A stretch of 64,000 nt of DNA. Origin: a virus. The notes under the pieces were generated by a model. That model made no database searches, had not been told where the DNA came from, and saw nothing but the letters and a program-made list of their open reading frames with translations. Position numbers and translations under genes: made by a program. Location of the stretch: the IMG/VR virus record IMGVR_UViG_3300035184_000978, positions 1 to 64,000 of that record; one strand, written 5' to 3'. Shown piece after piece: positions 41,134-49,960 of this stretch. Each line of letters starts with the position of its first letter. The first letter of the stretch is position 1.

Positions 41134-41654
41134 AGTGTTCGCTCTTTAATAGTTTCAAAGTTGATAGGTGTATACTCAGTATGCTCGACACAAACATTAA
41201 TGTAGTTTTTGTCTAATTCGCCATTTGAATCAGTCATTTGGACTTGATGTGTGTGTCCGTGTATGTTAGGACAACCTCGAAGCTCATTTGGGTGTATTGG
41301 AGGATGAGTTAACCAAAATCCTTTGTGTTTAAACATAGAACCAGTTTTATGAAAGAAATCTCGCTTAACCATTTCTTTATACATCAGCTGACGTATACCA
41401 TTATCAGTATCGTGGTTTCCTGGTATGTAATGCAGAATACCAACACGATTACTGATAGTTTCAATCATCTTAAAACGTTCTTGGGTAAAACAAGTATCGC
41501 CTAGCATCCAAAGCGTATCGCGTTTTCCAACAGTAGACAATATGTTGTCGTATATTAGATTATCGTGTTCTTCCGGCGAACTAAAACGAGGACGATATGA
41601 GCAAATATTTTTGTGCCCAAAATGAACGTCGCTTATAAAAAATAATCTTGTCAT
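41130..41654 (-). CDS. Calcineurin-like metallophosphoesterase
   Basis: 174 residues from MTRLFFISDVHFGHKN (AAGGAATTATT upstream). Full metal motif set: D-x-H in SDVHFGH, GDTCF, GNHD and GHTH near residue 146. Minimal single-domain phosphoesterase of the type many large phages carry; the substrate (cyclic nucleotide, nucleotide or protein phosphate) cannot be told from sequence. Co-transcribed with the membrane genes downstream. Confidence 0.85.
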   Translation of the reverse strand: MTRLFFISDVHFGHKNICSYRPRFSSPEEHDNLIYDNILSTVGKRDTLWMLGDTCFTQERFKMIETISNRVGILHYIPGNHDTDNGIRQLMYKEMVKRDFFHKTGSMFKHKGFWLTHPPIHPNELRGCPNIHGHTHQVQMTDSNGELDKNYINVCVEHTEYTPINFETIKERTL

Positions 41655-41712
41655 AATAATTCCTTGTGTTATGCCCTTCGGCTGTACCAAAAATTATTTT
41701 TGTTTAAATCAC

Positions 41713-42108
41713 TCATAATTTTATTTCAAAAACTGTAGCTGCAACATAAGAATCTTCAATATTGAAGACTGAGAATTTAGTTTTCTTTTCAAACTTAATG
41801 TCGCCAGTTTCATTAAGAACATCGTTATCAACGAAGGCGTAAGTGCCCTTTTCTAAATCAAACATACATAAAGTGGTGATACCTTTATCAGATATTGTAC
41901 GTTTAATAGTTGAGATATCAAAAGAGCAAATACCTTGGCATGATAACCAATCAATTTCATCACTGTCAAGATCAACAATAGACCAACCAATATTGTTATA
42001 TCTTGTTTTGAACCAAGCAACTGTTGGTTCAAAACCATCTATATTAGCGTACCATGAATTAGAAATAGTGACATTTTTTGCAACTTCAGCTAGTTTTTGA
42101 ACTTTCAT
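41713..42108 (-). CDS. Uncharacterised early protein (131 aa)
   Basis: MKVQKLAEVAKNVTISNSWY...; beta-rich, with WLSCQGICSF and an acidic C-terminal third. Behind P16. No recognised motif. Confidence 0.6.
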   Translation of the reverse strand: MKVQKLAEVAKNVTISNSWYANIDGFEPTVAWFKTRYNNIGWSIVDLDSDEIDWLSCQGICSFDISTIKRTISDKGITTLCMFDLEKGTYAFVDNDVLNETGDIKFEKKTKFSVFNIEDSYVAATVFEIKL

Positions 42109-42158
42109 AATTTAATTCCCTGATTTAAGTTTTTAAAGGTTTATCAATTTATGTAACC

Positions 42159-42187
42159 ATTATAATACAATCAAATAGAAATGTCAA
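42159..42187 (-). promoter_or_regulatory. Early promoter P16 (long-leader subtype)
   Basis: TTGACA, 17 bp, TATAAT, with the extra leader segment shared with P3 and P18. Confidence 0.85.
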
Positions 42188-42265
42188 CGATTGTATATAC
42201 AACTGTTTTACGAACTTTTTCGGTAGATTGTTTATTAGTCACAACCGAAAGCAAAAATATTATGG

Positions 42266-42478
42266 CTATTTGCTGAATATTGTCGATGGCATTAATGGCA
42301 TTATACAGTCATTTGTCGTCATATATACTTCTGAAACGCTTCTTAAGTCGTAAATAGAAAAACTTTGTAAAGTCCCGTCATTAAGTAAAACTATTACCCT
42401 AGTTTCGCCCACGAATTGCAATATCTGAACAACTTCAGATGTCTTGCATGTGATAGCTGTTAATTTAATATTATTCAT
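42266..42478 (-). CDS. Uncharacterised early protein (70 aa)
   Basis: From MNNIKLTAITCKTSEVVQIL (ATG 42478). Strand-rich with VGETRVIVLLNDGTLQSFSI, an SH3/PilZ-like pattern. Follows the HD-domain gene after 11 bases. Function unknown. Confidence 0.55.
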   Translation of the reverse strand: MNNIKLTAITCKTSEVVQILQFVGETRVIVLLNDGTLQSFSIYDLRSVSEVYMTTNDCIMPLMPSTIFSK

Positions 42479-42489
42479 TATATAATTCT

Positions 42490-43032
42490 CTATTTGTTTA
42501 TAACTGCAAACCAAGGTCTAAAGACTTTTTCAAAAGTTTCTGTATCGCTCATACGAAATGCAACATCAACAAATCCGGCTTTTTCTACTAACTCTTTAGA
42601 TTCACGTTTAAACGTAATCCAAAAATTAGGGTCATATTCTTCGATGCTTGAACTATTATGCATCAAATCACAAAGTTTAATAGCTTTAACAACATCAGGA
42701 GCTGTAGATAATCTAGATATGTCAAGAGCCTTTCTAGTAGCCCTGTCACCAATGTAGTTTTCTGGTTTTGTTAAGAACCAAACGTATCTAGCTACAGTGT
42801 CTCCAAAACATTCACGTATCTCTTCGATTGTAACTTGAGTATCTTCAACAGTGTCGTGCAAAATAGCTGCTTGAGAAGCAACTATGCTGTTCTCTCCACG
42901 AGTTTCAAAATAAGACATAAACATAGTACGAACAGCAAGTGGGTGAGTTACATAATCTTCACCGGTGTATTTGCGAACTTGACCACTATGCAAGTTAATT
43001 GCAATTTTGATTGTCTCTTCAATTGATTTAAT
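42490..43032 (-). CDS. MESH1/SpoT-type HD hydrolase, probable ATT start
   Basis: 180 residues if started at ATT 43032. The family motif begins INLHSGQVRKYTGEDYVTHP, then AAILHDTVEDT (HD), the ATRKALD region, LCDLMHN and a Tyr-Asp. These are the residues of the (p)ppGpp pyrophosphohydrolase half of RelA/SpoT and of stand-alone MESH1. No ATG precedes the conserved start: AAAGGAAATAATC leads to ATT AAA TCA ATT GAA, so AUU initiation is the best model. Predicted to degrade an alarmone signal during infection. Confidence 0.8.
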   Translation of the reverse strand: MKSIEETIKIAINLHSGQVRKYTGEDYVTHPLAVRTMFMSYFETRGENSIVASQAAILHDTVEDTQVTIEEIRECFGDTVARYVWFLTKPENYIGDRATRKALDISRLSTAPDVVKAIKLCDLMHNSSSIEEYDPNFWITFKRESKELVEKAGFVDVAFRMSDTETFEKVFRPWFAVINK

Positions 43033-43063
43033 GATTATTTCCTTTCCTTTATTTTATGTGACT

Positions 43064-43092
43064 ATTATAACACGATTAAAGCGAAATGTAAA
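43064..43092 (-). promoter_or_regulatory. Early promoter P17
   Basis: TTTACA, 17 bp, TATAAT; serves the HD hydrolase. Confidence 0.8.
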
Positions 43093-43125
43093 CGATTATT
43101 TTATTTCCTCTTGTATTTAAGTATA

Positions 43126-43157
43126 AAGTTAACATCGATATATCTTGATGTTAACTT
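43126..43157 (-). terminator. Hairpin after the large adhesin gene
   Basis: AAGTTAACATC...GATGTTAACTT, 11 bp, followed by TATACTT on the minus strand. Separates the late adhesin unit from P17. Confidence 0.7.
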
Positions 43158-43176
43158 TATTAAGCTACACAGTATG

Positions 43177-46100
43177 TTATTGTAAAGCTATAAATGCACC
43201 AACCGTTAGCATACTAGCTAGCTGGGCTTTTTCATCAGTAGTTAGTACAGAGACAACCCCAGCGCCAGCCTGCAAGATAATTGATAAAGTGCCTACTCCA
43301 ATTTCAGTATCCTCATCCTGAATATTAAATGTGAACGTATCCTCCCCAACCGCGCCTATAGGGGCATTATATAAAATACTATTCCCGTCAGCAGTTACTG
43401 ATATATTATCAGCAGCTTCGGCTGGTAACAAAGACGATCTTGTAGACACGCTATGAAAAGTAACACTTGCATCATTACCATCTGGATCTGTAGCACCAAC
43501 TAAAAGATCTGATACAGGGATGACTCTAAGCTTGTTACTTTCACCATCTAGTATAGAAAGATTTTGAGCCACAGGCGCATCACTAACTATATTCAGCGTT
43601 ACTGTAGCTGTACCCTGGCTTCCTAAAGGATCAGAAACAGTATATGTAAACGTGTCTGCTCCCACGGACCCAGCGGTTGGTGAGTATACCATGTGAGTTG
43701 TAGTCTTAGACACCGCACCTTTAGTACCTTGCGTAAATGAGCTAATCCTAATCGCATCACCGTCAGGGTCTGAATCATTGCCTAGAAGTTCAGATAAAAG
43801 TATTGATTTTGTTACGTTTTTCGTGACCGCAATAATCCCATCATTGCCTGCTACTGGAAGCCTATTAGTATCTGTGAATCCTAATGCTCCCAGTTGGGCA
43901 TCCGCAGCCTGATAAATCGCATTTAAAGCGATTAAACCTACATTAGCGTCGTCGGTTGCATCATACGGTAGCTCTCCATAATTACCTAGTGGGTTACCAC
44001 CCGTAACCATTTCAGGATCATAATAGCTACCAGGGTTGACATCTACATCATTTAAAACAGAAGTAAACCCGTTTGAAGTACGGACAGGAGCTTGTGAAAC
44101 CCGAACAAATTCCCGTAGTCCTAGAAGAGTCGCGCCGTTAAACTGTTCTGGATCTGTCCAATCGTGCTGTTTAGAGATTAACTGCCAAGCATCTGTGTTA
44201 GTGCCTACACCTGAAATTGATAACGAGTATCGTGGAGTACCATTTAAATAGTTAGCGAAAGGAAGTTCACTAATTGACGTTGTAAATTCAGCATCGTCAC
44301 GACCAAAGTAGTTTCTTCTTGCTACTGTTATATCTGCTCCGCCAATAAGTGGTGTGTAAGTAACTTCTGTAGTAGGATCAGAAAGCTCAAAACCTCTATA
44401 GCCATTAGCATTAAAGAAGTCAGCACCCGTCCCTGGGTTAGGGGCTTCAACAGTGTTGTCACCTGCAGTACTAGTGTCAGCAGTGCCATACTGATTAATT
44501 TTAATATTGTTATTCAAATTTTCAGGAATAACAAGATCAGGGTACGCTCTACCAGACACGTCTCCTACTGACCAAACAACATTAGTTCTAGTAGTATTAT
44601 CCCAAAAAATATTGTTTTTACAATATCTTAGAATGTCGCGATAGTAACCATTCTCAGATGTGCAAAATGCACCTTCACTAATACCAGTAAATAAAGTATT
44701 GTTAGTGTATATCTGAGGAAAGTGTGATCCCCACCAAACATTGCTCCCAGCCGATGTCTCGAATGATTCTGGGTGGTAATTAGAACCTAGTATTACTTCA
44801 CCTGCATTACTAGCTCCGGTATTAGGGTTAGTGCCCTGCCAGCCAGAAGGGTAATTTGTAGCAGGTGTTGTTACCCAAAACGAACCCGCAGCGGTAATAT
44901 TCTTAGAAGGTAAATTTATGTTGCCTGCGTAAAAAACAGCCCCAGTCTTATGTGTACCAACAGTTACTCCTCCTAGTTGTGTTGACCTTTCTTCGCTAAA
45001 GCTAGTATTTGTTACTATGGACTCTCCCTGACCATCAGTATCTCCCACTTCCCATATATTATTCATGATAATATGAGCACCATCACCAATACCACCACCG
45101 AACGCTAAAACGTGGGGGTTGCTTGTGCTGTGATCTTCTAAAAAGTAGTTATCTTGTATAAATGTACCAATACCCATTCTACCAGAAGCAGTACTACCGT
45201 CAGCATTGTCACCGAATGCAGTTCTAAGTGCTGCAGGTATATCTGGGTCTCTCTTACCAGTACCGTAAGGTAATTTTTGAAAACTAATTAAAGCAGTACT
45301 AGCAGGGCCCGTTCCATAATAAGAAGCTATAGAGCCATCGTCCCACGCGGAAGGTTGGTTAAAGTCTGTATTTGCGTCTGCGAGGCCCCAGGCGTTTGAC
45401 CTAAGTATCATATTACGCTTAAACGTGATTGCTCCGTGACCAACCCACCCAAACACACCAATACCCATAGCAAAAACAGTATCCTCAATTTCCCAACCTG
45501 CTGCACCGTCCATCCACCTCATATGCCTATCCCAAACACAATGTTTCATTCGTCTAAATGGTGTGACGTTGGCGGTAACTTTAAAAGAGGTATTTGTAGG
45601 TGCGTCACTGACATCTAAAGTTTGGTCTAGATCTATAAAAGGGAGCTGATTCATCCAGTACTTAGATCTTTTTGCCGTAACGTACTCAAAAGTTATTTGC
45701 GCTCTACTACCAGCATCGTCTATGCCATATTGTCCAGCTATTCCCGTAGTGTCCTCTAGTACGCAATGCACCATCCTAAATCTCAGATCATTATCATGAG
45801 TTGTATTAGTAGTTTCATGCGTCAATCTTGGCGAAAATCCGCGAATGATCTTATTACGGTTGAAACCCTTGTCTTTAAGTAGAGTTTCGTTGTAATTAGC
45901 ATCTGTAGCAAGTATTGCAGGTATATCCCCAAAGTTTTTAAAGTGAGTGTACGTTGCGTCGATACATCCGCTTGAATGTCTTGAATACTCACCTACAGTT
46001 CGTCCGCCAAGGAAAAAACTAGTTCCACCGTCTACGCACTGAATTGTAGTTGGATTTGCTTCTGTTCCATTTATTGTTAAGCAACCTTCTATGTTGTGCC

Positions 46101-46545
46101 TTCCATAGTTCATAGCGATATCTACAACATAAAACTTATTGGCACCAACATCTTCGGCATTTGTCGCCAATGCGTTACCTGCTGAGTTAGTGCCTGTTAC
46201 GTCTGCATCTGTAGGATCAATAGTAATGGTTACTCCAGCACCTATAGTTGCAACTGAATCCATAATAAGTAGATCGCCTTTTAGTAATAAATCTACATTA
46301 TCACTAACAATTAAGGTGCCCTGTCGCATCCATATTGCTGCTGAAGGTGCGGCGTTAGAGGCAGAAGAGAAACTTGGTGCCCAACCACCAGATTGCACAC
46401 TGCTGCCTAAAGTTATAGACGTATCCATAGTAAGCGTATATCCACCGTAACTAACGATATGGTCATTTGCAGAAGGTACAACACCGCCTACCCATGTTGA
46501 TGGTTCTGAAAAATTACCCGTTGAGGTTTGTAGTATTGTAGCCAT
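43177..46545 (-). CDS. Giant late adhesin: beta-helix region plus cadherin/Ig-like repeats
   Basis: 1122 residues, the longest gene here. The first ~110 residues (TGNFSEPSTWVGGVVPSAND, then SYGGYTLTM) resemble G8/secreted polysaccharide-binding domains. About 110-750 reads like a right-handed beta-helix (many short N/G-rich turns with hydrophobic strands). From about 880 there are two cadherin-like repeats with DSDPDGDAI and GATDPDGND calcium-type motifs and S-x-A/V-G-x-D-T-F-T-Y. The short C-terminus is helical. Base composition is clearly less AT-rich than its surroundings. Probably a receptor-binding or glycan-acting tailspike. Confidence 0.7.
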   Translation of the reverse strand: MATILQTSTGNFSEPSTWVGGVVPSANDHIVSYGGYTLTMDTSITLGSSVQSGGWAPSFSSASNAAPSAAIWMRQGTLIVSDNVDLLLKGDLLIMDSVATIGAGVTITIDPTDADVTGTNSAGNALATNAEDVGANKFYVVDIAMNYGRHNIEGCLTINGTEANPTTIQCVDGGTSFFLGGRTVGEYSRHSSGCIDATYTHFKNFGDIPAILATDANYNETLLKDKGFNRNKIIRGFSPRLTHETTNTTHDNDLRFRMVHCVLEDTTGIAGQYGIDDAGSRAQITFEYVTAKRSKYWMNQLPFIDLDQTLDVSDAPTNTSFKVTANVTPFRRMKHCVWDRHMRWMDGAAGWEIEDTVFAMGIGVFGWVGHGAITFKRNMILRSNAWGLADANTDFNQPSAWDDGSIASYYGTGPASTALISFQKLPYGTGKRDPDIPAALRTAFGDNADGSTASGRMGIGTFIQDNYFLEDHSTSNPHVLAFGGGIGDGAHIIMNNIWEVGDTDGQGESIVTNTSFSEERSTQLGGVTVGTHKTGAVFYAGNINLPSKNITAAGSFWVTTPATNYPSGWQGTNPNTGASNAGEVILGSNYHPESFETSAGSNVWWGSHFPQIYTNNTLFTGISEGAFCTSENGYYRDILRYCKNNIFWDNTTRTNVVWSVGDVSGRAYPDLVIPENLNNNIKINQYGTADTSTAGDNTVEAPNPGTGADFFNANGYRGFELSDPTTEVTYTPLIGGADITVARRNYFGRDDAEFTTSISELPFANYLNGTPRYSLSISGVGTNTDAWQLISKQHDWTDPEQFNGATLLGLREFVRVSQAPVRTSNGFTSVLNDVDVNPGSYYDPEMVTGGNPLGNYGELPYDATDDANVGLIALNAIYQAADAQLGALGFTDTNRLPVAGNDGIIAVTKNVTKSILLSELLGNDSDPDGDAIRISSFTQGTKGAVSKTTTHMVYSPTAGSVGADTFTYTVSDPLGSQGTATVTLNIVSDAPVAQNLSILDGESNKLRVIPVSDLLVGATDPDGNDASVTFHSVSTRSSLLPAEAADNISVTADGNSILYNAPIGAVGEDTFTFNIQDEDTEIGVGTLSIILQAGAGVVSVLTTDEKAQLASMLTVGAFIALQ

Positions 46546-46781
46546 TATGCTGTTCTCTCTTTAGTTATAACGAGATTATTTGAGTCATATCTAATTTGTA
46601 CAGTGCCTACGAGTGTACCAGCGATGCCCGTGCCTCCAACGTAGTAGTCTAACTGTATTATATTATTAGCAGCGGTTCCACCACCTTGACCATAAGTGTA
46701 TACTACATGATCATGAGCGCCTATTCCCATAGTGGTTTGTCTAGAGTTTTCTATTCTATTAGAGAAGTTATTAAAAGCCAT
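46545..46781 (-). CDS. Small late protein coupled to the adhesin (78 aa)
   Basis: Stop and adhesin start overlap by one base. MAFNNFSNRIENSRQTTMGI...; Gly/Thr-rich, with YYVGGTGIAGTLVGTVQIRY strands. Possibly an adaptor that joins the adhesin to the virion; inference from position and the late promoter. Confidence 0.65.
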   Translation of the reverse strand: MAFNNFSNRIENSRQTTMGIGAHDHVVYTYGQGGGTAANNIIQLDYYVGGTGIAGTLVGTVQIRYDSNNLVITKERTA

Positions 46782-46842
46782 TTCTTTCCTCTTGTGTTAA
46801 AGTATATGCAAATGTGCAAAATATTTACCATAAACATACGGT

Positions 46843-46850
46843 TATTTATA
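46843..46850 (-). promoter_or_regulatory. Late promoter of the adhesin unit
   Basis: TATAAATA on the minus strand, 61 bases before the ATG at 46781. Confidence 0.75.
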
Positions 46851-46967
46851 ATAATTAAATTATATAGCAGTATTACAAAGTACTTTAAATTCTGAGTCAA
46901 GATCATTAATTTTGAGATCTTTTTTTAGATGCAGCTTGATGAATCATCGACATGATGAAGGCTGAAT

Positions 46968-47303
46968 CTATTTAGCGGGGCACCGAATGTCTTTTATAAT
47001 TGCAATCTTTGAAATTTCAATTGCAATTTTTGCAAGACTTTGTGGGAATATAACTTGAGAGTCTTCACCAAGCCTATTTGTGTTGATTGATTCCAAGTGA
47101 CTTTCGAGAAGAACGTAGAATTCTAGTTTAGTTGCAGATTCTTTAATAAAGCGTTTTGCTTCATTTAGAGATTCAAAAGCATCAGGAGATGTTAATAGTT
47201 CTCGTGTGTATTTGTTACTTTCGTACCAAACAAATATGCAGTCATTTGTTATTTTTTCAATTTCAAATGTTGCATGATTTGTAAATATTTTTGATTTTTT
47301 CAT
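46968..47303 (-). CDS. Uncharacterised early protein (111 aa)
   Basis: MKKSKIFTNHATFEIEKITN...; small alpha/beta texture with WYESNKYTRELLTSPDAFES. The 87 bases upstream (47304-47390) read as an in-frame fragment (FGPIETLTAEAYLDSELVIE...) without a start, a possible remnant of another small gene whose end overlaps this ATG. Confidence 0.6.
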   Translation of the reverse strand: MKKSKIFTNHATFEIEKITNDCIFVWYESNKYTRELLTSPDAFESLNEAKRFIKESATKLEFYVLLESHLESINTNRLGEDSQVIFPQSLAKIAIEISKIAIIKDIRCPAK

Positions 47304-47411
47304 TAGTTGTTACTCGGTAAACAGCACACATATTCAATTACTAATTCACTATCTAAATATGCTTCAGCTGTTAGTGTTTCGATTGGGCCAAATTTTTGTT
47401 ATTGCTTCTTC

Positions 47412-47433
47412 TAAGATTAATACCTAATCTTAT
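47412..47433 (-). other. Short hairpin between early genes
   Basis: TAAGATTA-ATACC-TAATCTTA stem just after the stop of the 47437 gene. No T-run; attenuator or processing site possible. Confidence 0.4.
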
Positions 47434-47436
47434 CAG

Positions 47437-47589
47437 TTATATCCACCTTTGATTTATGATTTCTAGTTTTAACTTTACATTTTCTTTTTCAAGCTCATCA
47501 ACTACCGATTCTAAATAATTAACATAGTCTATAATGGGCTCATTTAAATGCTTTTTGTTTGCTGCATGTGACATTGTTGGTCTAATCAT
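47437..47589 (-). CDS. Small coiled-coil early protein (50 aa)
   Basis: AGGAGAAATAT precedes the ATG at 47589. MIRPTMSHAANKKHLNEPII then a heptad-like helix YLESVVDELEKENVKLKLEI. It lies 9 bases behind the upstream stop. Probable oligomer or adaptor. Confidence 0.65.
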   Translation of the reverse strand: MIRPTMSHAANKKHLNEPIIDYVNYLESVVDELEKENVKLKLEIINQRWI

Positions 47590-47598
47590 ATATTTCTC

Positions 47599-48090
47599 CT
47601 ACCAGCTAAAATTATTAACATCTAAATACACTTGTGAATGTACCCTGACTGGGTTGTGTCCTTTTTTGATTATAGGCGATATGTCTTTATGTGTAGCTCT
47701 TATGAAGCCTCTCCACTGAAACTTCTCAGACATAGTTCCACGATGTTCATCTTCTTGCGTAAATCGAGTCCAAGTTCCTGGTTTTACTTTACCAGTTTTA
47801 CGAAACTCAGTAAGTGGTTCATTTGATACGTATAAGTACATTGGAGCATCCAAATTTACTTTATCAAAATCTTGTTTGTTGTTTACACGCGGAACATTAT
47901 CATAGTGCCAGTTTGGAATACAAGGCCACTGTGAAGGCATTAACATATGAACCTTAACATCCCACACAAAGTCTAATGGATTTTCCGGAAACGCTTCAAG
48001 TATTAAGTCAGCAACATCAGACATTTCACAGTTGAGATTATTCCAACTAGCTTGATGTACTCCACATTTTTGTTTTGACCAATCAATCAT
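47599..48090 (-). CDS. Cupin/2-oxoglutarate-oxygenase-like protein (163 aa), tentative
   Basis: Contains W-H-x-D (NWHYDNVPRV) near residue 80 and a later VHSQVYLD with His, spaced like the H-x-D...H metal triad of jelly-roll oxygenases, and Arg in GFIRATH. Many Trp residues. The match is only by pattern and I do not assign a substrate. Transcribed from P18. Confidence 0.45.
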   Translation of the reverse strand: MIDWSKQKCGVHQASWNNLNCEMSDVADLILEAFPENPLDFVWDVKVHMLMPSQWPCIPNWHYDNVPRVNNKQDFDKVNLDAPMYLYVSNEPLTEFRKTGKVKPGTWTRFTQEDEHRGTMSEKFQWRGFIRATHKDISPIIKKGHNPVRVHSQVYLDVNNFSW

Positions 48091-48140
48091 AATTTAATTC
48101 CTTATTCAAGTTTTTTAAAGGTTTATCAATTCATGTAGCC

Positions 48141-48169
48141 ATTGTAACTTAATCAAAACAAAATGTCAA
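48141..48169 (-). promoter_or_regulatory. Early promoter P18 (long-leader subtype)
   Basis: TTGACA, 17 bp, TACAAT; leader as in P3 and P16. Confidence 0.8.
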
Positions 48170-48186
48170 CCTTTATTTTAAATTAA

Positions 48187-48216
48187 CAAAAAGGCAGATT
48201 CGAATCTGCCTTTTTG
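48187..48216. terminator. Bidirectional intrinsic terminator
   Basis: AAAAAGGCAGATT-CG-AATCTGCCTTTTT, perfect palindrome with T-runs both ways. Ends the NAD-salvage operon just after the stop at 48232. Confidence 0.9.
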
Positions 48217-48231
48217 ATACTACATCAAATG

Positions 48232-49950
48232 TTACAAGCTTTCTAGCACACGTGTTCTAATTTCCTGTAATGTAGTTTCTCTTGTTAAAACACCGTTTGA
48301 GAAAACAGTTTTTAACAGACCTTGTTGTTCTTGCTCGGGTGTTTGCTGGTCATATAAGACAAATTGTCCATCTTCAAATTCAACTCTTAATAAACCTTTC
48401 GCTGACTTTTTATTAGGATCTGTTTTGGGGTCTTTGAATACATTAACACCTTTACCATTGCGTATCACATGAGTTGCCTTAACAGCAGAACCGTGAGTAT
48501 CGCGTGTAACATGTTGATATGAATAAGAACCAATACCTAGTACAACTAATGGAGCAAAACCTTTCGACATAAGTCTGCGATAGATTTCTTTTTGCCGAAT
48601 TAGTGTAATTGAATCACCATATATTGCACCGATTTGGTCAGCGAGTAATTTGAAACCTTTATCAGTTTCTCCACCCGGGAATTGATCGTATAAACATTCA
48701 ATCAGACCTTTATCTTCTGCTGATAATTCAACTTTATCGAATGTACAGTGACTAACATCACTACCCATATTATCAACGAAGTAATATTGCTTATCGTGTC
48801 GATTCAAATCAGGTTCGTATTTTACGTTGTATATGACGCCATCAATTGAGAATAAGCCGCCTTCACTATCATGTGGGTCTTCTGGGTCTAGGTTTTGAGT
48901 AAACTGATCGTTGAGTATATCAGCAACTTCTTCTTTGGATTCGGCAATACCAATTTCACGACCACATAATACTTCAACTGGGTCGCCAGTATCTGGGCGA
49001 ATAACAAGCTTACCTTCTCTTGCCATAATGTTATTTCTTATAGCAGGCAGACCTTTCTCAACGAATGACCAAAAGTCAAATGAATCTGATACATGAGATA
49101 TGATACCAGTCGGTACTTTTGTGAATAAGTATTTAACATATTCAATCTCTGCTTCAAGTTTAGAAACACCTTTTTCTTCAGCGTATGACATGATAAACGA
49201 GGTTGCTGTTGAATGTTCTGTTGCAGGAACAGATACACCAACTAATTCATTTTCAACATCTGCGTTATAATAATCTTCGGCGAACATAATAGCAGGTAAG
49301 GTATCTGTTCCTGCACTTGAACATAAATGACCAAAACCACTCATTGCTCCTGCTTGCTTACCAAACATACCTCTCATAGAGAAGTCATGGTTCATGAACA
49401 ATAATAAATCATTGTTGATACCAATATCATTAAACATTTTCTTTGTGTTTTTAAGATACGCTCGACTTGTAGTTGCGCTTGTTTGGATTCCCCAGTTTTC
49501 TGCAGAAGTTACTGTTTCTAAGTAGTTAGTCAACCAATTAAAATCGCTACCATTGTGCGTATTCAAGAATGTCATTGGTGGTACACCATAAGGTACAACT
49601 GAACCTTCGGGTAGCGCTTTAATTTCTATTGGTAAATAACCAAGTTTATGTAAAGCAATAAAATGGTCTACATTATATTCAAAACCTAATAATGCTTTTG
49701 TGTGTTTCTTGATATAAGCAATTGCTTCATCAAGAGGTATATTAAAGAATGTTTCGTTCCACGATTTGATGAGTGTGTCTTTTATAAAATACTGTAATCC
49801 TACAAATACAACACCATCAGAATCTACAGATTCTATGTTACTTAATCTTCCACTTCGACTTGTGTAGTTTGAGTACACTCGTGTTATTCCTTCGCGATAT
49901 GCTTCTTTGTGGAAAAGTTTATATGCATCTGTTGTTAAACTTGCGTTCAT
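48232..49950 (-). CDS. nadV: Nicotinamide phosphoribosyltransferase (NadV/NAMPT)
   Basis: 572 residues from the ATG at 49950 (AAGGATTTTATA upstream; the PRPP synthetase stop lies 11 bases before it). Family landmarks: LTTDAYKLFHKEAYREGITR, YSNYTSR, SAGTDTLPAIMFAEDYYNAD, the catalytic-His region VPATEHSTATS and the phosphate-binding RPDTGDPVEVL. It makes NMN from nicotinamide and PRPP. Being paired with a PRPP synthetase gives a compact NAD precursor salvage unit, seen in several large Vibrio/Aeromonas phages and linked to recovery from NAD-depleting defences. Confidence 0.94.
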   Translation of the reverse strand: MNASLTTDAYKLFHKEAYREGITRVYSNYTSRSGRLSNIESVDSDGVVFVGLQYFIKDTLIKSWNETFFNIPLDEAIAYIKKHTKALLGFEYNVDHFIALHKLGYLPIEIKALPEGSVVPYGVPPMTFLNTHNGSDFNWLTNYLETVTSAENWGIQTSATTSRAYLKNTKKMFNDIGINNDLLLFMNHDFSMRGMFGKQAGAMSGFGHLCSSAGTDTLPAIMFAEDYYNADVENELVGVSVPATEHSTATSFIMSYAEEKGVSKLEAEIEYVKYLFTKVPTGIISHVSDSFDFWSFVEKGLPAIRNNIMAREGKLVIRPDTGDPVEVLCGREIGIAESKEEVADILNDQFTQNLDPEDPHDSEGGLFSIDGVIYNVKYEPDLNRHDKQYYFVDNMGSDVSHCTFDKVELSAEDKGLIECLYDQFPGGETDKGFKLLADQIGAIYGDSITLIRQKEIYRRLMSKGFAPLVVLGIGSYSYQHVTRDTHGSAVKATHVIRNGKGVNVFKDPKTDPNKKSAKGLLRVEFEDGQFVLYDQQTPEQEQQGLLKTVFSNGVLTRETTLQEIRTRVLESL

Positions 49951-49960
49951 TATAAAATCC

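Noticed and set aside
41655-41712. A 15-codon ATG frame between the phosphoesterase gene and its upstream neighbour
   Set aside because: Too short to support; the phosphoesterase has its own ribosome site and does not need it.
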